This document shows, piece after piece, positions 18,928 through 27,947 of a stretch of DNA of 55,254 nt; positions within the stretch are counted from its first letter, which is position 1, and each line of letters opens with the position of its first letter. The stretch spans positions 1 through 55,254 of the forward strand of contig CALIMV010000342.1 in NCBI GenBank assembly GCA_938045275.1, given 5' to 3'. This stretch comes from an uncultured Granulosicoccaceae bacterium (lineage in GTDB: Bacteria; Pseudomonadota; Gammaproteobacteria; Granulosicoccales; Granulosicoccaceae). A program made the translations under genes and the position numbers. Below the pieces are notes generated by a model that saw nothing but the letters and a program-made list of their open reading frames with translations, was not told the origin of the DNA and made no database searches.

Positions 18928-20688
18928 GTGAAATTTTTAATCATTCTAATCGCTATGTTAGGCCTGAGCGCGGGTGCGTTGCATGCGTATCAAAAGCGTA
19001 ATCTGCTAGTACAGGCCGCGTTGCTGTCGGAAGGCTACACCTTGAGTGCATCAGTGAAGGCACGAGTTGCTGATTATTACTTACAGAATAATGCCATGCC
19101 TCACGACAACCAATCAGCAGAGCTCCCGCCTGCCAAGAGCATCTATGGCACCAGTGTCAAGCGCGTTTCAGTTAATCTCAGTGGCGTGATTATGGTCGAC
19201 TTTGATGAAGAAATCGGTCGTCAAAGTATGCATTTCACACCTTCGGCCAGTCCGATGTCCGGACTTCTGGAGTGGCAGTGCACCAGTGATTCTATTGACC
19301 AAAAGGTGCTTGAGTTGCTCAAACCAACCTGCAGATTCACGGCAGCCACTAACGAAGGCAAGTTGATTAACGCTATCGCCAATAGTCAAATTGACACGAT
19401 TCGGCAATTGCTGGATGGCGGTGCTAATCCGGACGCTGTGGTTAACGGTAATACGCCATTAATGCTGGCATCTAAAATTGGGCATGTTGATGTGGTGAAG
19501 ATGCTGTCAGAAAGAGGTGCAAGCATTGACAACAATACGTTGAACTCCGAAAGACGTACGCCGCTAATGGTGGCAATAAGTAGTGACAACGCTGACGTTG
19601 TCGCTTACCTGCTTGCCAATGGCGCATCTGTTACTCGTCGCGACTACAAAGGTCTTTCCGCACTTGATCATGCCGTGAACACTGATCGCCGTTTGGGTGG
19701 GGAACGCTATCAGTTGATGGTTCTTGCCAGGCTCAATCCGAACTTTGCTGGCGCACCGCAACTTGGCGCTGGCGTAAGTCGAACACAAACTGAACAAACC
19801 GAGCACCTTGCCAGGCTCTATCCTCAGTTGTTGCAGGCAGCCACTAATTGCCGTGTAAAGCGACTGGCCACATTATTTCGGGAAGAAGGTGATTTCAATC
19901 CGCCAGATATGGTTGACGGAAAACCAATGATTACTCAAATTAAAAAACCTGAGTGTTCAGAAAAATTGCTTAAGTATGTAAAAACAAAAAGTATCTATAA
20001 AAAAGCGTTAGGCGCCCGATTCAGTGCGGCAAACAAAGCATGTGATATGAATTCGGTGGAATCACTACTGCTAACAAACCCGGGTATTGATATTGTCGCG
20101 CAAACTGGCTTGTACTCATATTTTGAGCAAGCGATGTTTGCCGGTTGTTCCAGTATGGTGGCGTTCTACATTCGAGACGATGGGCTTGCTGATAAAATTA
20201 ACGGCGGTCACTTACTCAGCGCTATCCGAAAAACGCCGCAGAAAAAACAGGTTGCCATTGTTGGTGCATTGATTGTTGCTGGAGTGGATGTAAATTACCG
20301 AGACGCGAACGGTAATACACCGCTAGCCGAAGCTATCTCTCTCGAGCAACCCGTTGTGTCCAAGTATTTGGTCGATGCTGGTGCGGATGTCAATGCACCT
20401 ACAAAAAATAAATCGTACCCGTTAATCGAAGCATCAAAGAAGGGGTATCACCACTTGGTTTCGCAGCTTATCAGCGAAGGTGCTGACGTCAACCAACAGG
20501 ATGCGTTTGGCAGAACCGCTCTGATTGCAGCTGTTGCCAAAGGTCGAAGCCGACTGGTTGACACCTTGTTGCGAGCAGGTGCCAACGCCAAGCTGAGAGA
20601 TAACAATGGCATTAACGCTGTGACGCTGTCAGAAAGTCGGAACTATAGTCAGATCTATTCACAACTCACAGCCAGCGCCGCATACTAA
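18928..20688 (+). CDS. Type IV pilin-like domain fused to ankyrin repeats
   Basis: A 586-aa protein. Residues 1-20 are a hydrophobic segment ending in AYQ. Residues 20-136 match the layout of type IV major pilins: AYQ, then SEGYTLSASVKARVADYY, a NAMP segment, and a C-terminal disulfide loop candidate WQC (Cys118) to PTC (Cys135). The prepilin-peptidase motif (Gly-Phe and Glu5) is absent; Lys stands where Glu5 would be. Residues about 145-580 hold two groups of ankyrin repeats (NGNTPLMLAS, RRTPLMVAIS, NGNTPLAEAI, FGRTALIAAV). GTG 18928 with GGAG is preferred; an in-frame TTG at 18883 would add 15 residues. Probably periplasmic or membrane-anchored. Function unknown. Confidence 0.78.
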   Translation: MKFLIILIAMLGLSAGALHAYQKRNLLVQAALLSEGYTLSASVKARVADYYLQNNAMPHDNQSAELPPAKSIYGTSVKRVSVNLSGVIMVDFDEEIGRQSMHFTPSASPMSGLLEWQCTSDSIDQKVLELLKPTCRFTAATNEGKLINAIANSQIDTIRQLLDGGANPDAVVNGNTPLMLASKIGHVDVVKMLSERGASIDNNTLNSERRTPLMVAISSDNADVVAYLLANGASVTRRDYKGLSALDHAVNTDRRLGGERYQLMVLARLNPNFAGAPQLGAGVSRTQTEQTEHLARLYPQLLQAATNCRVKRLATLFREEGDFNPPDMVDGKPMITQIKKPECSEKLLKYVKTKSIYKKALGARFSAANKACDMNSVESLLLTNPGIDIVAQTGLYSYFEQAMFAGCSSMVAFYIRDDGLADKINGGHLLSAIRKTPQKKQVAIVGALIVAGVDVNYRDANGNTPLAEAISLEQPVVSKYLVDAGADVNAPTKNKSYPLIEASKKGYHHLVSQLISEGADVNQQDAFGRTALIAAVAKGRSRLVDTLLRAGANAKLRDNNGINAVTLSESRNYSQIYSQLTASAAY

Positions 20689-20696
20689 ACTGACAA

Positions 20697-22265
20697 CTAT
20701 TCTTCCAGTATCAGTGTGCCCATAACGGATGGGTTCAGATAAGTTAAGTCAGTATCTTGACCGTTTTGACGCGATGGATGGTACCAACCCCATTTTGAAT
20801 CACGACTGTTGCCGTTGTCATCGTCATCGAGCTGTAGTTCAAAACCAAACGGTTGTCCGATAGTGATTCCGGCATCTTCTATTGGTATGGCGATCTCATA
20901 AACATCCTGTTCAAATCTGCTATTTCGAATGCCGTCAGGTCCTCTATCGGGTCCAGTGGAAAAATTCAGGATAAACGGCGAACTTATAGGCCTTGGTCCA
21001 AGGTCAACACGATAGGTGGATACGTCATTTTCCGAATCGGTATCTTGTGGTTGCAATGCGATCAAGAAATGGAAGTCATCAGAATCACCCCACTCGGTGA
21101 GCCTGCTGTTGTTTCCGTCGATGAATAGCTCCAACCCATCGTCCTGCCAGACCTCATCGGAGTCGTTGCTTAATAGCCCCATATCATCAGACAATACAAC
21201 AACGTAGAGATACTCTCCGTCGTGCATTGCTGCCCATCTATGCAATTGGTCACCGTCAACGGCAGGGTCTTCTGTGTTAGACGGATTGTCTATCATTAAG
21301 CGATCAATCCAGAGTCCTTCGCCGGCATTGTCGTTCTGCACAGCGTTAGCCCATTCCCCAGCCAGTCTGTTTTGGCCGTTAATCAACACATCTTCACCGT
21401 CAATTTCGGGAGCCTGGCGAGGCAGTATTCGAGGAACCAATACCGAGGCTCTGTACTCAGTGCCGACGGTACCTTCACCAGTCGTCGTTGATTCACTGTC
21501 AGTTTCGCCATCATCGGTACTCCCTGCAGTTTGTCCACCGGTATCTGTACTGCCGTCGCTACTGTCTCCGTCACTGCCATCCGTTGTTGTACCTGTATCG
21601 GTTGCGTCGTCGGTGGTTCCATCGGTTGTACTGTCCCCATCAGTTGACGTACCCGTGTCCGCTTCGTCAGTTGAGCCATCGTCATCTGCGCTGCCGTCAT
21701 CAGTTGTGCCATCGTCAGTTGTGCCGTCGCCATCACCTAAACCTTCACTCGTACCGTCGCCGTCGCCACCAGGCAAAACGGTGTCAGCAACAAAGGGGTT
21801 GGTACCGTTTTCTCGCTCCGTCAGATTTGTAAAGTCGTCACCATCATCATCAATCGAGTAGGTGTATTCGCTATCGGATAAATTGACGACTGCACCGTCA
21901 GCATCAACCGCAACACTGTCCGACCAGGTGGCCAGTAACAACGTTTTATCGAATTCACCTTCGAATTCTCCGTCAGGCAGAGTTTCAATCCATTCGACAG
22001 AAACAATGTAGGTATTGTTTGGTTCAACATTGATCGTACCCGACCAGGTATTGTCACCGGTTAATTGCATTTGAATAGGTGTGCCGTCTGAGAGCTGTAC
22101 AAGAGGGCGTAGCTGGCTCTTATTGACTGCACGTGCCTGTAAGATTCTCGCAGGAGCTTCAAATTTCACGTTAGGTGTAGTTTGTGCTTCAGGTTGGCAA
22201 GCACTTAACGTCGATACACCGAGTATCAAGCCGGTGATTTGCACGAATACATTATTGCGCCACAT
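20697..22265 (-). CDS. Lipoprotein with TSP3-like motif, Asp/Thr/Gly linker and CBM9-like domain
   Basis: A 522-aa predicted lipoprotein with signal peptide and lipobox LSAC (Cys23). After about 110 residues of beta-type domain, residues 139-162 (DDDGDDFTNLTERENGTNP) form a thrombospondin type-3/calcium-binding-like motif. A roughly 100-residue linker of Asp, Thr, Gly and Ser follows. The C-terminal ~250 residues resemble family-9 carbohydrate-binding/DOMON-like domains (DDGLELFIDGN, EIAIPIEDAGITIG). ATG 22265 has AGGA 8 nt upstream. It lies 2 nt after the Ig-like gene, so they form one operon. Likely surface-exposed, binding glycan or another ligand, which is inferred. Confidence 0.78.
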   Translation of the reverse strand: MWRNNVFVQITGLILGVSTLSACQPEAQTTPNVKFEAPARILQARAVNKSQLRPLVQLSDGTPIQMQLTGDNTWSGTINVEPNNTYIVSVEWIETLPDGEFEGEFDKTLLLATWSDSVAVDADGAVVNLSDSEYTYSIDDDGDDFTNLTERENGTNPFVADTVLPGGDGDGTSEGLGDGDGTTDDGTTDDGSADDDGSTDEADTGTSTDGDSTTDGTTDDATDTGTTTDGSDGDSSDGSTDTGGQTAGSTDDGETDSESTTTGEGTVGTEYRASVLVPRILPRQAPEIDGEDVLINGQNRLAGEWANAVQNDNAGEGLWIDRLMIDNPSNTEDPAVDGDQLHRWAAMHDGEYLYVVVLSDDMGLLSNDSDEVWQDDGLELFIDGNNSRLTEWGDSDDFHFLIALQPQDTDSENDVSTYRVDLGPRPISSPFILNFSTGPDRGPDGIRNSRFEQDVYEIAIPIEDAGITIGQPFGFELQLDDDDNGNSRDSKWGWYHPSRQNGQDTDLTYLNPSVMGTLILEE

Positions 22266-22267
22266 AT

Positions 22268-22888
22268 TCAAGGTCCTGTTATATTCAAAGTAAGAGGCAC
22301 TGTTCCGTCGCCACTTGAGTTGCCTTCGCTGCTATCGCCACCTGACAAAGATGCCACCGCGCCTACCACAAGAACGCCGGCTACGATGTGCCACCAGCGA
22401 ATACTGCCGGTCGCTTTACTGGCTGGAGGTTCGCTGCTTGTAACGATCGGTGCAGTCGTTGTGTTTATGACAGGCTCGCTAGCAGTAAGGACGCGCGTAT
22501 AGGGGTCGAAGGCAAAGCCTTCTACGGTTCTGTTGCCACCTTCGTCACGAGCTTGAATGTAATATTCAATGGCGCGCAAATCTGTCGGGTCGGTGGTCAG
22601 AGATGTGCTGTAGGTGTCACTGTTACCAACTTGTACCATAGCAATTGGGGTAAACGGCTGCTGGCCGGCGCGACGGTGATACAGCAAGACATCTTTAAGC
22701 AGTTGGTCTTCGATAACCCGCGCTGTAAACAATTGTACATTGTCGGCTGTAGACTCAGCGATGACCTCAAGCTCAATAACCGGCGAGCGGATATCGGGCG
22801 AACTTTGTGCTACGGCTACGTTCAAAGTAGGTAATTGCATGGCTATAGCCAGGGTTACCGCAATAAATTTGTTGACAAGACTATTCAC
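22268..22888 (-). CDS. Secreted Ig-like protein with C-terminal membrane anchor
   Basis: A 206-aa protein. A signal peptide ends near NVAVAQS. A single beta-sandwich domain follows, typical of bacterial Ig/FN3-like folds (VQLFTARVIEDQLLKDVLLYHR, IEYYIQARDEGGNRT). A Thr/Pro linker leads to a hydrophobic helix (WWHIVAGVLVVGAVASL) and a Gly/Ser-rich end. GTG 22888 with AAAGG 7 nt upstream gives a normal signal peptide and is chosen over TTG 22906. The downstream lipoprotein starts 2 nt after its stop. No function is known. It may be a membrane partner or scaffold for that lipoprotein. Confidence 0.72.
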   Translation of the reverse strand: MNSLVNKFIAVTLAIAMQLPTLNVAVAQSSPDIRSPVIELEVIAESTADNVQLFTARVIEDQLLKDVLLYHRRAGQQPFTPIAMVQVGNSDTYSTSLTTDPTDLRAIEYYIQARDEGGNRTVEGFAFDPYTRVLTASEPVINTTTAPIVTSSEPPASKATGSIRWWHIVAGVLVVGAVASLSGGDSSEGNSSGDGTVPLTLNITGP

Positions 22889-23021
22889 AGCGCTGCCTTT
22901 CTCCAAATGGAAACTAAAAAATTACTTTAACGAGTATATGTAACCTGACTTATGTTACCGCGATGGGTGCAACGAATCACGACTACTATTTAGATATATC
23001 TGTCGAAAAAAACCAAATATT

Positions 23022-24713
23022 TTGAAACGTCTCTCAATTGTGTCATTACTGGTTCTGTTGCTCATTTCCGGTGGAACGAGAACCCAGCCCCATCTGGCCT
23101 TCATTAATGGCCAGATACTGACAATGGATGACAATAATCGGGTGGTTCAGGCAATGTCGATTATCGCTGGTCGCATTGATGCTCTTGGTAGCAATGAGCA
23201 TATCACCGCCAATATTACATCATCAACCGAGGTTATTGACCTGAATGGAAACACTTTGTTACCGGGATTTGTTGATGCGCACAGTCATTTTCCCGCTTCT
23301 GGCGTCAGTGCAGTAAGTATCGATTTAGCACCGCCACCTATCGGCGATGCCAATACGCTTGAACAATTGCTTGAGCGTCTCGTTAAGGCAGCGCAAACCA
23401 CTGCTGAGCGCGATTGGTTACTCGGGTTTAACTATGACAATACAGCCTTTGCAGATGGTAAACATCCAACCCGGGTTCAGCTCGATGCTGCCGTTCCAGA
23501 TCATCCTGTATACCTTTGGCATAGTTCTGGGCACATGGGTGTTGCTAATTCAAAAGCATTAGCACGGCTGGGCATAGATGAAGACAGTGTTGCAGCGTCT
23601 GATGGTACGTTCGGCAGAGACATCAACACCGGTAAATTGAATGGTTTGCTACAAGAAAAAAGTGCCCCGCCTCTGAGCGACATTATAAAAACGCTATCGC
23701 TTACCAATCAGTTGCGAATTTTCACCAAGGCTCGCGATGACTATTTGGCAGCTGGAATAACCACGGTACAAAACGGTTACGCTGGAAAAAGTGTGATGAG
23801 AGCTCTGCGATTGTCGCAGTTTGTTGGGCAGCTTCCGCAACGTTTAGTGGTCTGGCCAGCTCATGATAAGCAATCAGTAACAACAAACGACGCTAATTCA
23901 TTCAGTGCGCGGGCAAATGGACAGCTTACCTATAAAACTGGTGCGCTGAAAATTATGGTTGATGGTAGCCCGCAAGGTATGACGGCTTACCTAAGTGAGC
24001 CGTATTTCGATACGCGCGATAAACCAGCCGACTATCGAGGGTTTGCATTGATTGATCAAGCCTCATTGAACTCATTGGTGTCCGATTATCATCGTCGCGG
24101 CTATCAGTTAGCTATGCATGGTAACGGTGATGCAGCAATTGAGCGAATTATCATTGCGGTTGAACAAGCGCAATTGGAACACCCCCGACCCGATGCACGG
24201 CATTTGATTGTGCATGCGCAAACCATTCGTAAAGATCAAATTGCCAGGTTGTCTGCATTAAGCCTGAGCCCGACCTTTTTTAATTCTCATACTTACTATT
24301 GGGGTGATTGGCACCGGCAATTTACACTTGGCCCGATGCGTGCCAGCAATATTAGTCCGGCCCGGTGGGCACAGCAGGCTGGCGTCAGATTCTCTTTGCA
24401 TTCGGATACACCGGTTACGCCCATAGCTCAGCAACAATTGCTGTGGAGCGCAACTGAAAGACAAACGCAATCAGGAAAAATACTTGGCGCTGATCAACGT
24501 ATCGATATGCAGTCTGCGTTGCGAGCCATTACCATTGATGCTGCATGGCAAAACCATATGGAGGATATTGTAGGCTCGCTGGAAGTTGGAAAATTTGCAG
24601 ATCTGGTTGTGCTATCGCAGAGCCCTTTCGACGTTGAGGATGTGCGTAGCATTGAAGTTCTTGCAACCTATATAAACGGGGTTAAGCGTTACCAGCGCCC
24701 AGTCACAGAATAA
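23022..24713 (+). CDS. Exported amidohydrolase (YtcJ-like, amidohydrolase family 3)
   Basis: A 563-aa metal-dependent hydrolase of the YtcJ type. An N-terminal signal peptide (KRLSIVSLLVLLLISGG) suggests export or membrane anchoring. Metal-ligand motifs include VDAHSHFP near residue 88, a central HGNGDAAIERI, HAQ, and SLHSDTPVTP near 464. The C-terminal FADLVVLSQSPFDV strand is typical of composite amidohydrolase domains. Substrates of this group are usually unknown imides, amides or esters. TTG start with no clear Shine-Dalgarno. A carnitine gene block starts 86 nt downstream, but a link is not shown. Confidence 0.85.
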   Translation: MKRLSIVSLLVLLLISGGTRTQPHLAFINGQILTMDDNNRVVQAMSIIAGRIDALGSNEHITANITSSTEVIDLNGNTLLPGFVDAHSHFPASGVSAVSIDLAPPPIGDANTLEQLLERLVKAAQTTAERDWLLGFNYDNTAFADGKHPTRVQLDAAVPDHPVYLWHSSGHMGVANSKALARLGIDEDSVAASDGTFGRDINTGKLNGLLQEKSAPPLSDIIKTLSLTNQLRIFTKARDDYLAAGITTVQNGYAGKSVMRALRLSQFVGQLPQRLVVWPAHDKQSVTTNDANSFSARANGQLTYKTGALKIMVDGSPQGMTAYLSEPYFDTRDKPADYRGFALIDQASLNSLVSDYHRRGYQLAMHGNGDAAIERIIIAVEQAQLEHPRPDARHLIVHAQTIRKDQIARLSALSLSPTFFNSHTYYWGDWHRQFTLGPMRASNISPARWAQQAGVRFSLHSDTPVTPIAQQQLLWSATERQTQSGKILGADQRIDMQSALRAITIDAAWQNHMEDIVGSLEVGKFADLVVLSQSPFDVEDVRSIEVLATYINGVKRYQRPVTE

Positions 24714-24799
24714 GTACTAACATGTCGTTCTGACTATGGTTGGCGGGCTTCCGAAAGTGGTATGTTCTGGCGTCACAAACAGTATTCGGGATAAGCACT

Positions 24800-25711
24800 A
24801 TGCCACTAAGCATGAACCGGGAAGTATTTATCACCTGTGCTGTTACAGGGTCGGGTGGCACGCAAGATAAATCGTCGCACGTACCACGAAGTCCAGCACA
24901 AATTGCTGAAAGTGCCATAGCTGCAGCCGATGCTGGAGCGGCTGTTGTGCATTGTCATGTTCGTGACCCGGACACTGGCACACCATCACGAAAATTAGCC
25001 TACTACCGAGAAGTCACCGATCTGATAAGAGCTTCGGATGTCGACTGTATACTCAACTTAACAGCTGGTATGGGTGGAGATTTGGTACTTGATAGTGTAG
25101 AGAGCCCGTTGCCGGTAAATGCTGCATCGACCGATATGGCAGGCGCTACGGAACGCATTGCCCACATAGCAGAATGTCGACCAGAAATATGCACACTTGA
25201 TTGTGGCACGATGAACTTTGCTGAAGCAGACTACGTAATGGTTAACACGCCAGGTATGTTGCGCGAGATGGCGAGGCAAATGCAGGCACTGGGTGTTCGA
25301 GCAGAAATAGAAGCGTTCGACACAGGGCATTTATGGTTTGCAAAGCAACTGGTTGAAGAGGGCTTGATCGACGATCCGGTATTGGTGCAGTTGTGTCATG
25401 GTATTCCCTGGGGAGCACCTGATGATTTGAATACACTTATGGCGATGGTTAACAACGTGCCTGACGATTGGACATTTTCAGCATTCTCGATAGGTCGCAA
25501 TGAAATGCCGTTTGTCGCTGCTTCGGTTTTAAGTGGCGGCAATGTGCGTGTTGGCCTCGAAGATAACCTATACCTGGATAAAGGTGTGTTAGCCAGCAAT
25601 GCTCAACTGGTAGAACGGGCAGTGTCAATCATTACTAACATGGGTGCAAAAGTCATTGGCCCCGATGAAGTTCGCAAACGCCTTAAGCTAACCAAAAGGT
25701 TGCCGGTATGA
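24800..25711 (+). CDS. BKACE family beta-keto acid cleavage enzyme (probable 3-dehydrocarnitine cleavage)
   Basis: A 303-aa TIM-barrel enzyme of the former DUF849 family. Members condense a beta-keto acid with acetyl-CoA and split it into acetoacetate and a new CoA ester. Visible blocks are VFITCAVTGSG, the metal His-x-His in VVHCHVRDP, NLTAGMGG, EAFDTGHLWFA and VGLEDNLYLDKG. Next to L-carnitine dehydrogenase, the expected substrate is 3-dehydrocarnitine, giving betainyl-CoA. ATG 24800 follows GGGATAA; the frame is open further upstream but homologues begin here. Its stop overlaps the next ATG by 4 nt. Confidence 0.9.
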   Translation: MPLSMNREVFITCAVTGSGGTQDKSSHVPRSPAQIAESAIAAADAGAAVVHCHVRDPDTGTPSRKLAYYREVTDLIRASDVDCILNLTAGMGGDLVLDSVESPLPVNAASTDMAGATERIAHIAECRPEICTLDCGTMNFAEADYVMVNTPGMLREMARQMQALGVRAEIEAFDTGHLWFAKQLVEEGLIDDPVLVQLCHGIPWGAPDDLNTLMAMVNNVPDDWTFSAFSIGRNEMPFVAASVLSGGNVRVGLEDNLYLDKGVLASNAQLVERAVSIITNMGAKVIGPDEVRKRLKLTKRLPV

Positions 25712-26736
25712 GCGAGCAAAAAAAAGTAGCCGCGATCATTGGCGGTGGTGTTATCGGTGGCGGTTGGGTTGCTCGGTTTTTGTTACATGGCTGGCGAGTG
25801 CAGGTGTTTGATCAAGACAGTTCAGCAGAAAATAAAATCAGTGCCGTTCTCAACAATGCACGTGAGTCTTTGCCAAAACTATTTGCAGATGCACTGCCCG
25901 CCGAAGGTGAATTGGTTTATACCGACAGCATTGCCAGTGCAGTAAGTGATGCCATCTGGATTCAGGAAAGTGTACCTGAAAGGCTCGACATCAAGCACGC
26001 CGTATTCAAGGAGATCGAGGCTGCTGCTGCTACCGACGCTATTATTGGTAGCTCAACTTCCGGCTTTATGCCATCTGAACTAAAAACGGTTCTGAAAAGT
26101 CCTCATCGCATGTTCGTTGCGCACCCGTTCAATCCTGTGTATTTGTTGCCGCTGGTTGAGTTGGTTCCGGGTGATGACTTTAACCCCGAAGAACTGGCGC
26201 GAGCACGAAAAGTGCTTGAGTCTATTGGCATGAAGCCCTTGCATGTCCGTGCGGAAATGCCCGCTCATATTGCTGACCGGTTTCTCGAAGCGGTTTGGCG
26301 TGAAGCTTTGTGGATGATTAAAGAGGGTAGTGCTACTACCGAAGAAATTGATGATTCCATTCGCTATGGTTTTGGATTGAGATGGGCGCAGATGGGTTTG
26401 TTTGAAACCTATCGTATCGCTGGAGGGGAAGCCGGTATGAAACACTTTATTGCGCAATTCGGCCCGTGCCTTTCCTGGCCGTGGACCAAGCTTATGGACG
26501 TACCAGAGTTGACAGACGAATTGGTCGATAAAATAGCCGATCAATCTGATCAGCAATCCGGTGAGTATAGTATTCGAGAACTTGAGCGCATTCGTGATAA
26601 TAATCTGGTCGATATGATGGTTGCTCAAAAGCGACGTAATTGGGGAGCAGGTGAACTGCTAAACCAGCACGATGCACGACTTGCTGCTCTTCAAAAGGCT
26701 ACAAATAATAATGACAAAAGCGAGCCTGCATCATGA
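25708..26736 (+). CDS. lcdH: L-carnitine 3-dehydrogenase
   Basis: A 342-aa member of the 3-hydroxyacyl-CoA dehydrogenase family that oxidises free L-carnitine to 3-dehydrocarnitine with NAD+. The NAD-binding motif is GGGVIGGGWVARFL (12-25), and the acidic end of strand 2 is FDQD. The family block GFGLRWAQMGLFETYRIAGG is that of carnitine dehydrogenases rather than fatty-acid enzymes, and SSTSGFMPSEL and AHPFNPVYLLPLVEL are also present. It overlaps the BKACE gene upstream and the acyl-CoA dehydrogenase downstream by 4 nt each, strong evidence for one transcript. Confidence 0.93.
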   Translation: MSEQKKVAAIIGGGVIGGGWVARFLLHGWRVQVFDQDSSAENKISAVLNNARESLPKLFADALPAEGELVYTDSIASAVSDAIWIQESVPERLDIKHAVFKEIEAAAATDAIIGSSTSGFMPSELKTVLKSPHRMFVAHPFNPVYLLPLVELVPGDDFNPEELARARKVLESIGMKPLHVRAEMPAHIADRFLEAVWREALWMIKEGSATTEEIDDSIRYGFGLRWAQMGLFETYRIAGGEAGMKHFIAQFGPCLSWPWTKLMDVPELTDELVDKIADQSDQQSGEYSIRELERIRDNNLVDMMVAQKRRNWGAGELLNQHDARLAALQKATNNNDKSEPAS

Positions 26737-27893
26737 ATTTTGGATTGAGCGAAGAACAACAACTTATCGTTGATACGGTCCGACTCTTTGTAGAACAGGA
26801 AATTTACCCCCATGAGGACGAGGTAGAGCGCACTGGCGAAGTGCCTGAAGCCATATCGAGTGCAATACAGCAAAAGTGCATAGAAAGTGGATTCTATGCC
26901 GCCAATTTACCGGAAGAGGTTGGCGGTGGCGGCTTGAACCAACTCGACTTCACCCTGCTTGAGAGGGAACTTGGGCGCGGCTCAATGGCATTGAACCACT
27001 TCTTCGGCCGACCATCGGGCATATTGATGGCATGCAATGATGAACAAAAAGAACGATATCTGTTGCCTGCGGTGAAAGGTGAGCGGCACGACGCTTTGGC
27101 GATGACTGAACCCAATGCGGGTTCGGATGTTCGCGGCATGCAATGTCAGGCGCGCCCTGATGGTGATGATTGGATTGTTAATGGCACCAAACACTTTATT
27201 TCGCATGCCAATGTGGCTGACTTTGTAATAGTGTTTATAGCCACAGGTTCTGAACAAACCAATCGAGGTGAGAAAAAGCTCATCACTTGTTTTTTAGTTG
27301 ATCGAGATACGCCAGGGTTTCAGATTCTTCCCGGATACGAATCGGTGTCCCATCGTGGCTACAAGAACTGTATCTTGTCTTTTAAAGATTGCCGCTTGCC
27401 CACTGCGCAAATACTCGGAGAGTTGCACAAAGGTTTTGATATAGCCAACGAATGGTTATATGGCACACGATTAACAGTTGCTGCAAATTGCGTTGGACGT
27501 GCTCGCCGTGTTTTTGAAATGACCTTGCCCTATGCGGCTGAGCGTGAGCAATTTGGTCAGAAAATTGGTAAGTTCCAGGGAGTATCGTTTCAACTGGCTG
27601 ATTTGATCACTCAGATCGATGCAGCAGATTTGCTCACTCTCAGTGCCGCCTGGCGCCTCGATCAGGGTTTGCCAGCGAACCGGGAAATTGCATCGGCAAA
27701 ACTACACGCAACTGAAACGCTGGCAAAAGTGACCGATACGGCTATTCAGATTTATGGCGGTATGGGACTCATGTCAGACTTGCCACTTGAGCGATTTTGG
27801 CGCGATGCGCGAGTCGAGCGAATTTGGGACGGTACATCGGAAATTCAACGACATATTATCAGTCGAGAACTTTTACGTCCTCTAGGTGCCTAG
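26733..27893 (+). CDS. Acyl-CoA dehydrogenase (probable gamma-butyrobetainyl/crotonobetainyl-CoA)
   Basis: A 386-aa FAD-dependent acyl-CoA dehydrogenase. Typical blocks are ALAMTEPNAGSDVRGM (FAD and substrate), WIVNGTKHFISHANVAD, RAEREQFG-type AAEREQFGQKIGKFQ, and IYGGMGLMSDLPLERFWRDA with the RIWDGTSEIQ ending. In this operon the likely substrate is gamma-butyrobetainyl-CoA, giving crotonobetainyl-CoA for CaiD; the reverse reaction is the role of CaiA in enteric bacteria. The substrate is inferred from context only. ATGA overlap with lcdH. A duplicated 16-bp segment spans its stop codon. Confidence 0.88.
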   Translation: MNFGLSEEQQLIVDTVRLFVEQEIYPHEDEVERTGEVPEAISSAIQQKCIESGFYAANLPEEVGGGGLNQLDFTLLERELGRGSMALNHFFGRPSGILMACNDEQKERYLLPAVKGERHDALAMTEPNAGSDVRGMQCQARPDGDDWIVNGTKHFISHANVADFVIVFIATGSEQTNRGEKKLITCFLVDRDTPGFQILPGYESVSHRGYKNCILSFKDCRLPTAQILGELHKGFDIANEWLYGTRLTVAANCVGRARRVFEMTLPYAAEREQFGQKIGKFQGVSFQLADLITQIDAADLLTLSAAWRLDQGLPANREIASAKLHATETLAKVTDTAIQIYGGMGLMSDLPLERFWRDARVERIWDGTSEIQRHIISRELLRPLGA

Positions 27894-27923
27894 CGTGGTA
27901 AGCGCCGCTAGTGTGGTAGGTGC
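27890..27923. repeat. Imperfect 18-bp-period duplication across a stop codon
   Basis: CTAGCGTGGTAAGCGC (27890-27905) and CTAGTGTGGTAGGTGC (27908-27923) match at 13 of 16 positions. The first copy includes the TAG stop of the acyl-CoA dehydrogenase. Confidence 0.6.
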
Positions 27924-27947
27924 TACGCATTGCGTAACAGGAAAGCC

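Noticed and set aside
21274-21861. A 195-codon plus-strand frame rich in Ser, Pro and Val opposite the lipoprotein linker
   Set aside because: It mirrors the Asp/Thr/Gly repeat region of the minus-strand lipoprotein, and has no start signal.
24800-25711. Assignment of the BKACE enzyme to lysine fermentation (3-keto-5-aminohexanoate cleavage)
   Set aside because: The neighbours are carnitine dehydrogenase and CaiD, not lysine aminomutases; 3-dehydrocarnitine is the better substrate.
26080-26628. A 182-codon minus-strand frame inside the carnitine dehydrogenase gene
   Set aside because: The plus strand clearly encodes a full-length dehydrogenase with family motifs and operon overlaps at both ends.
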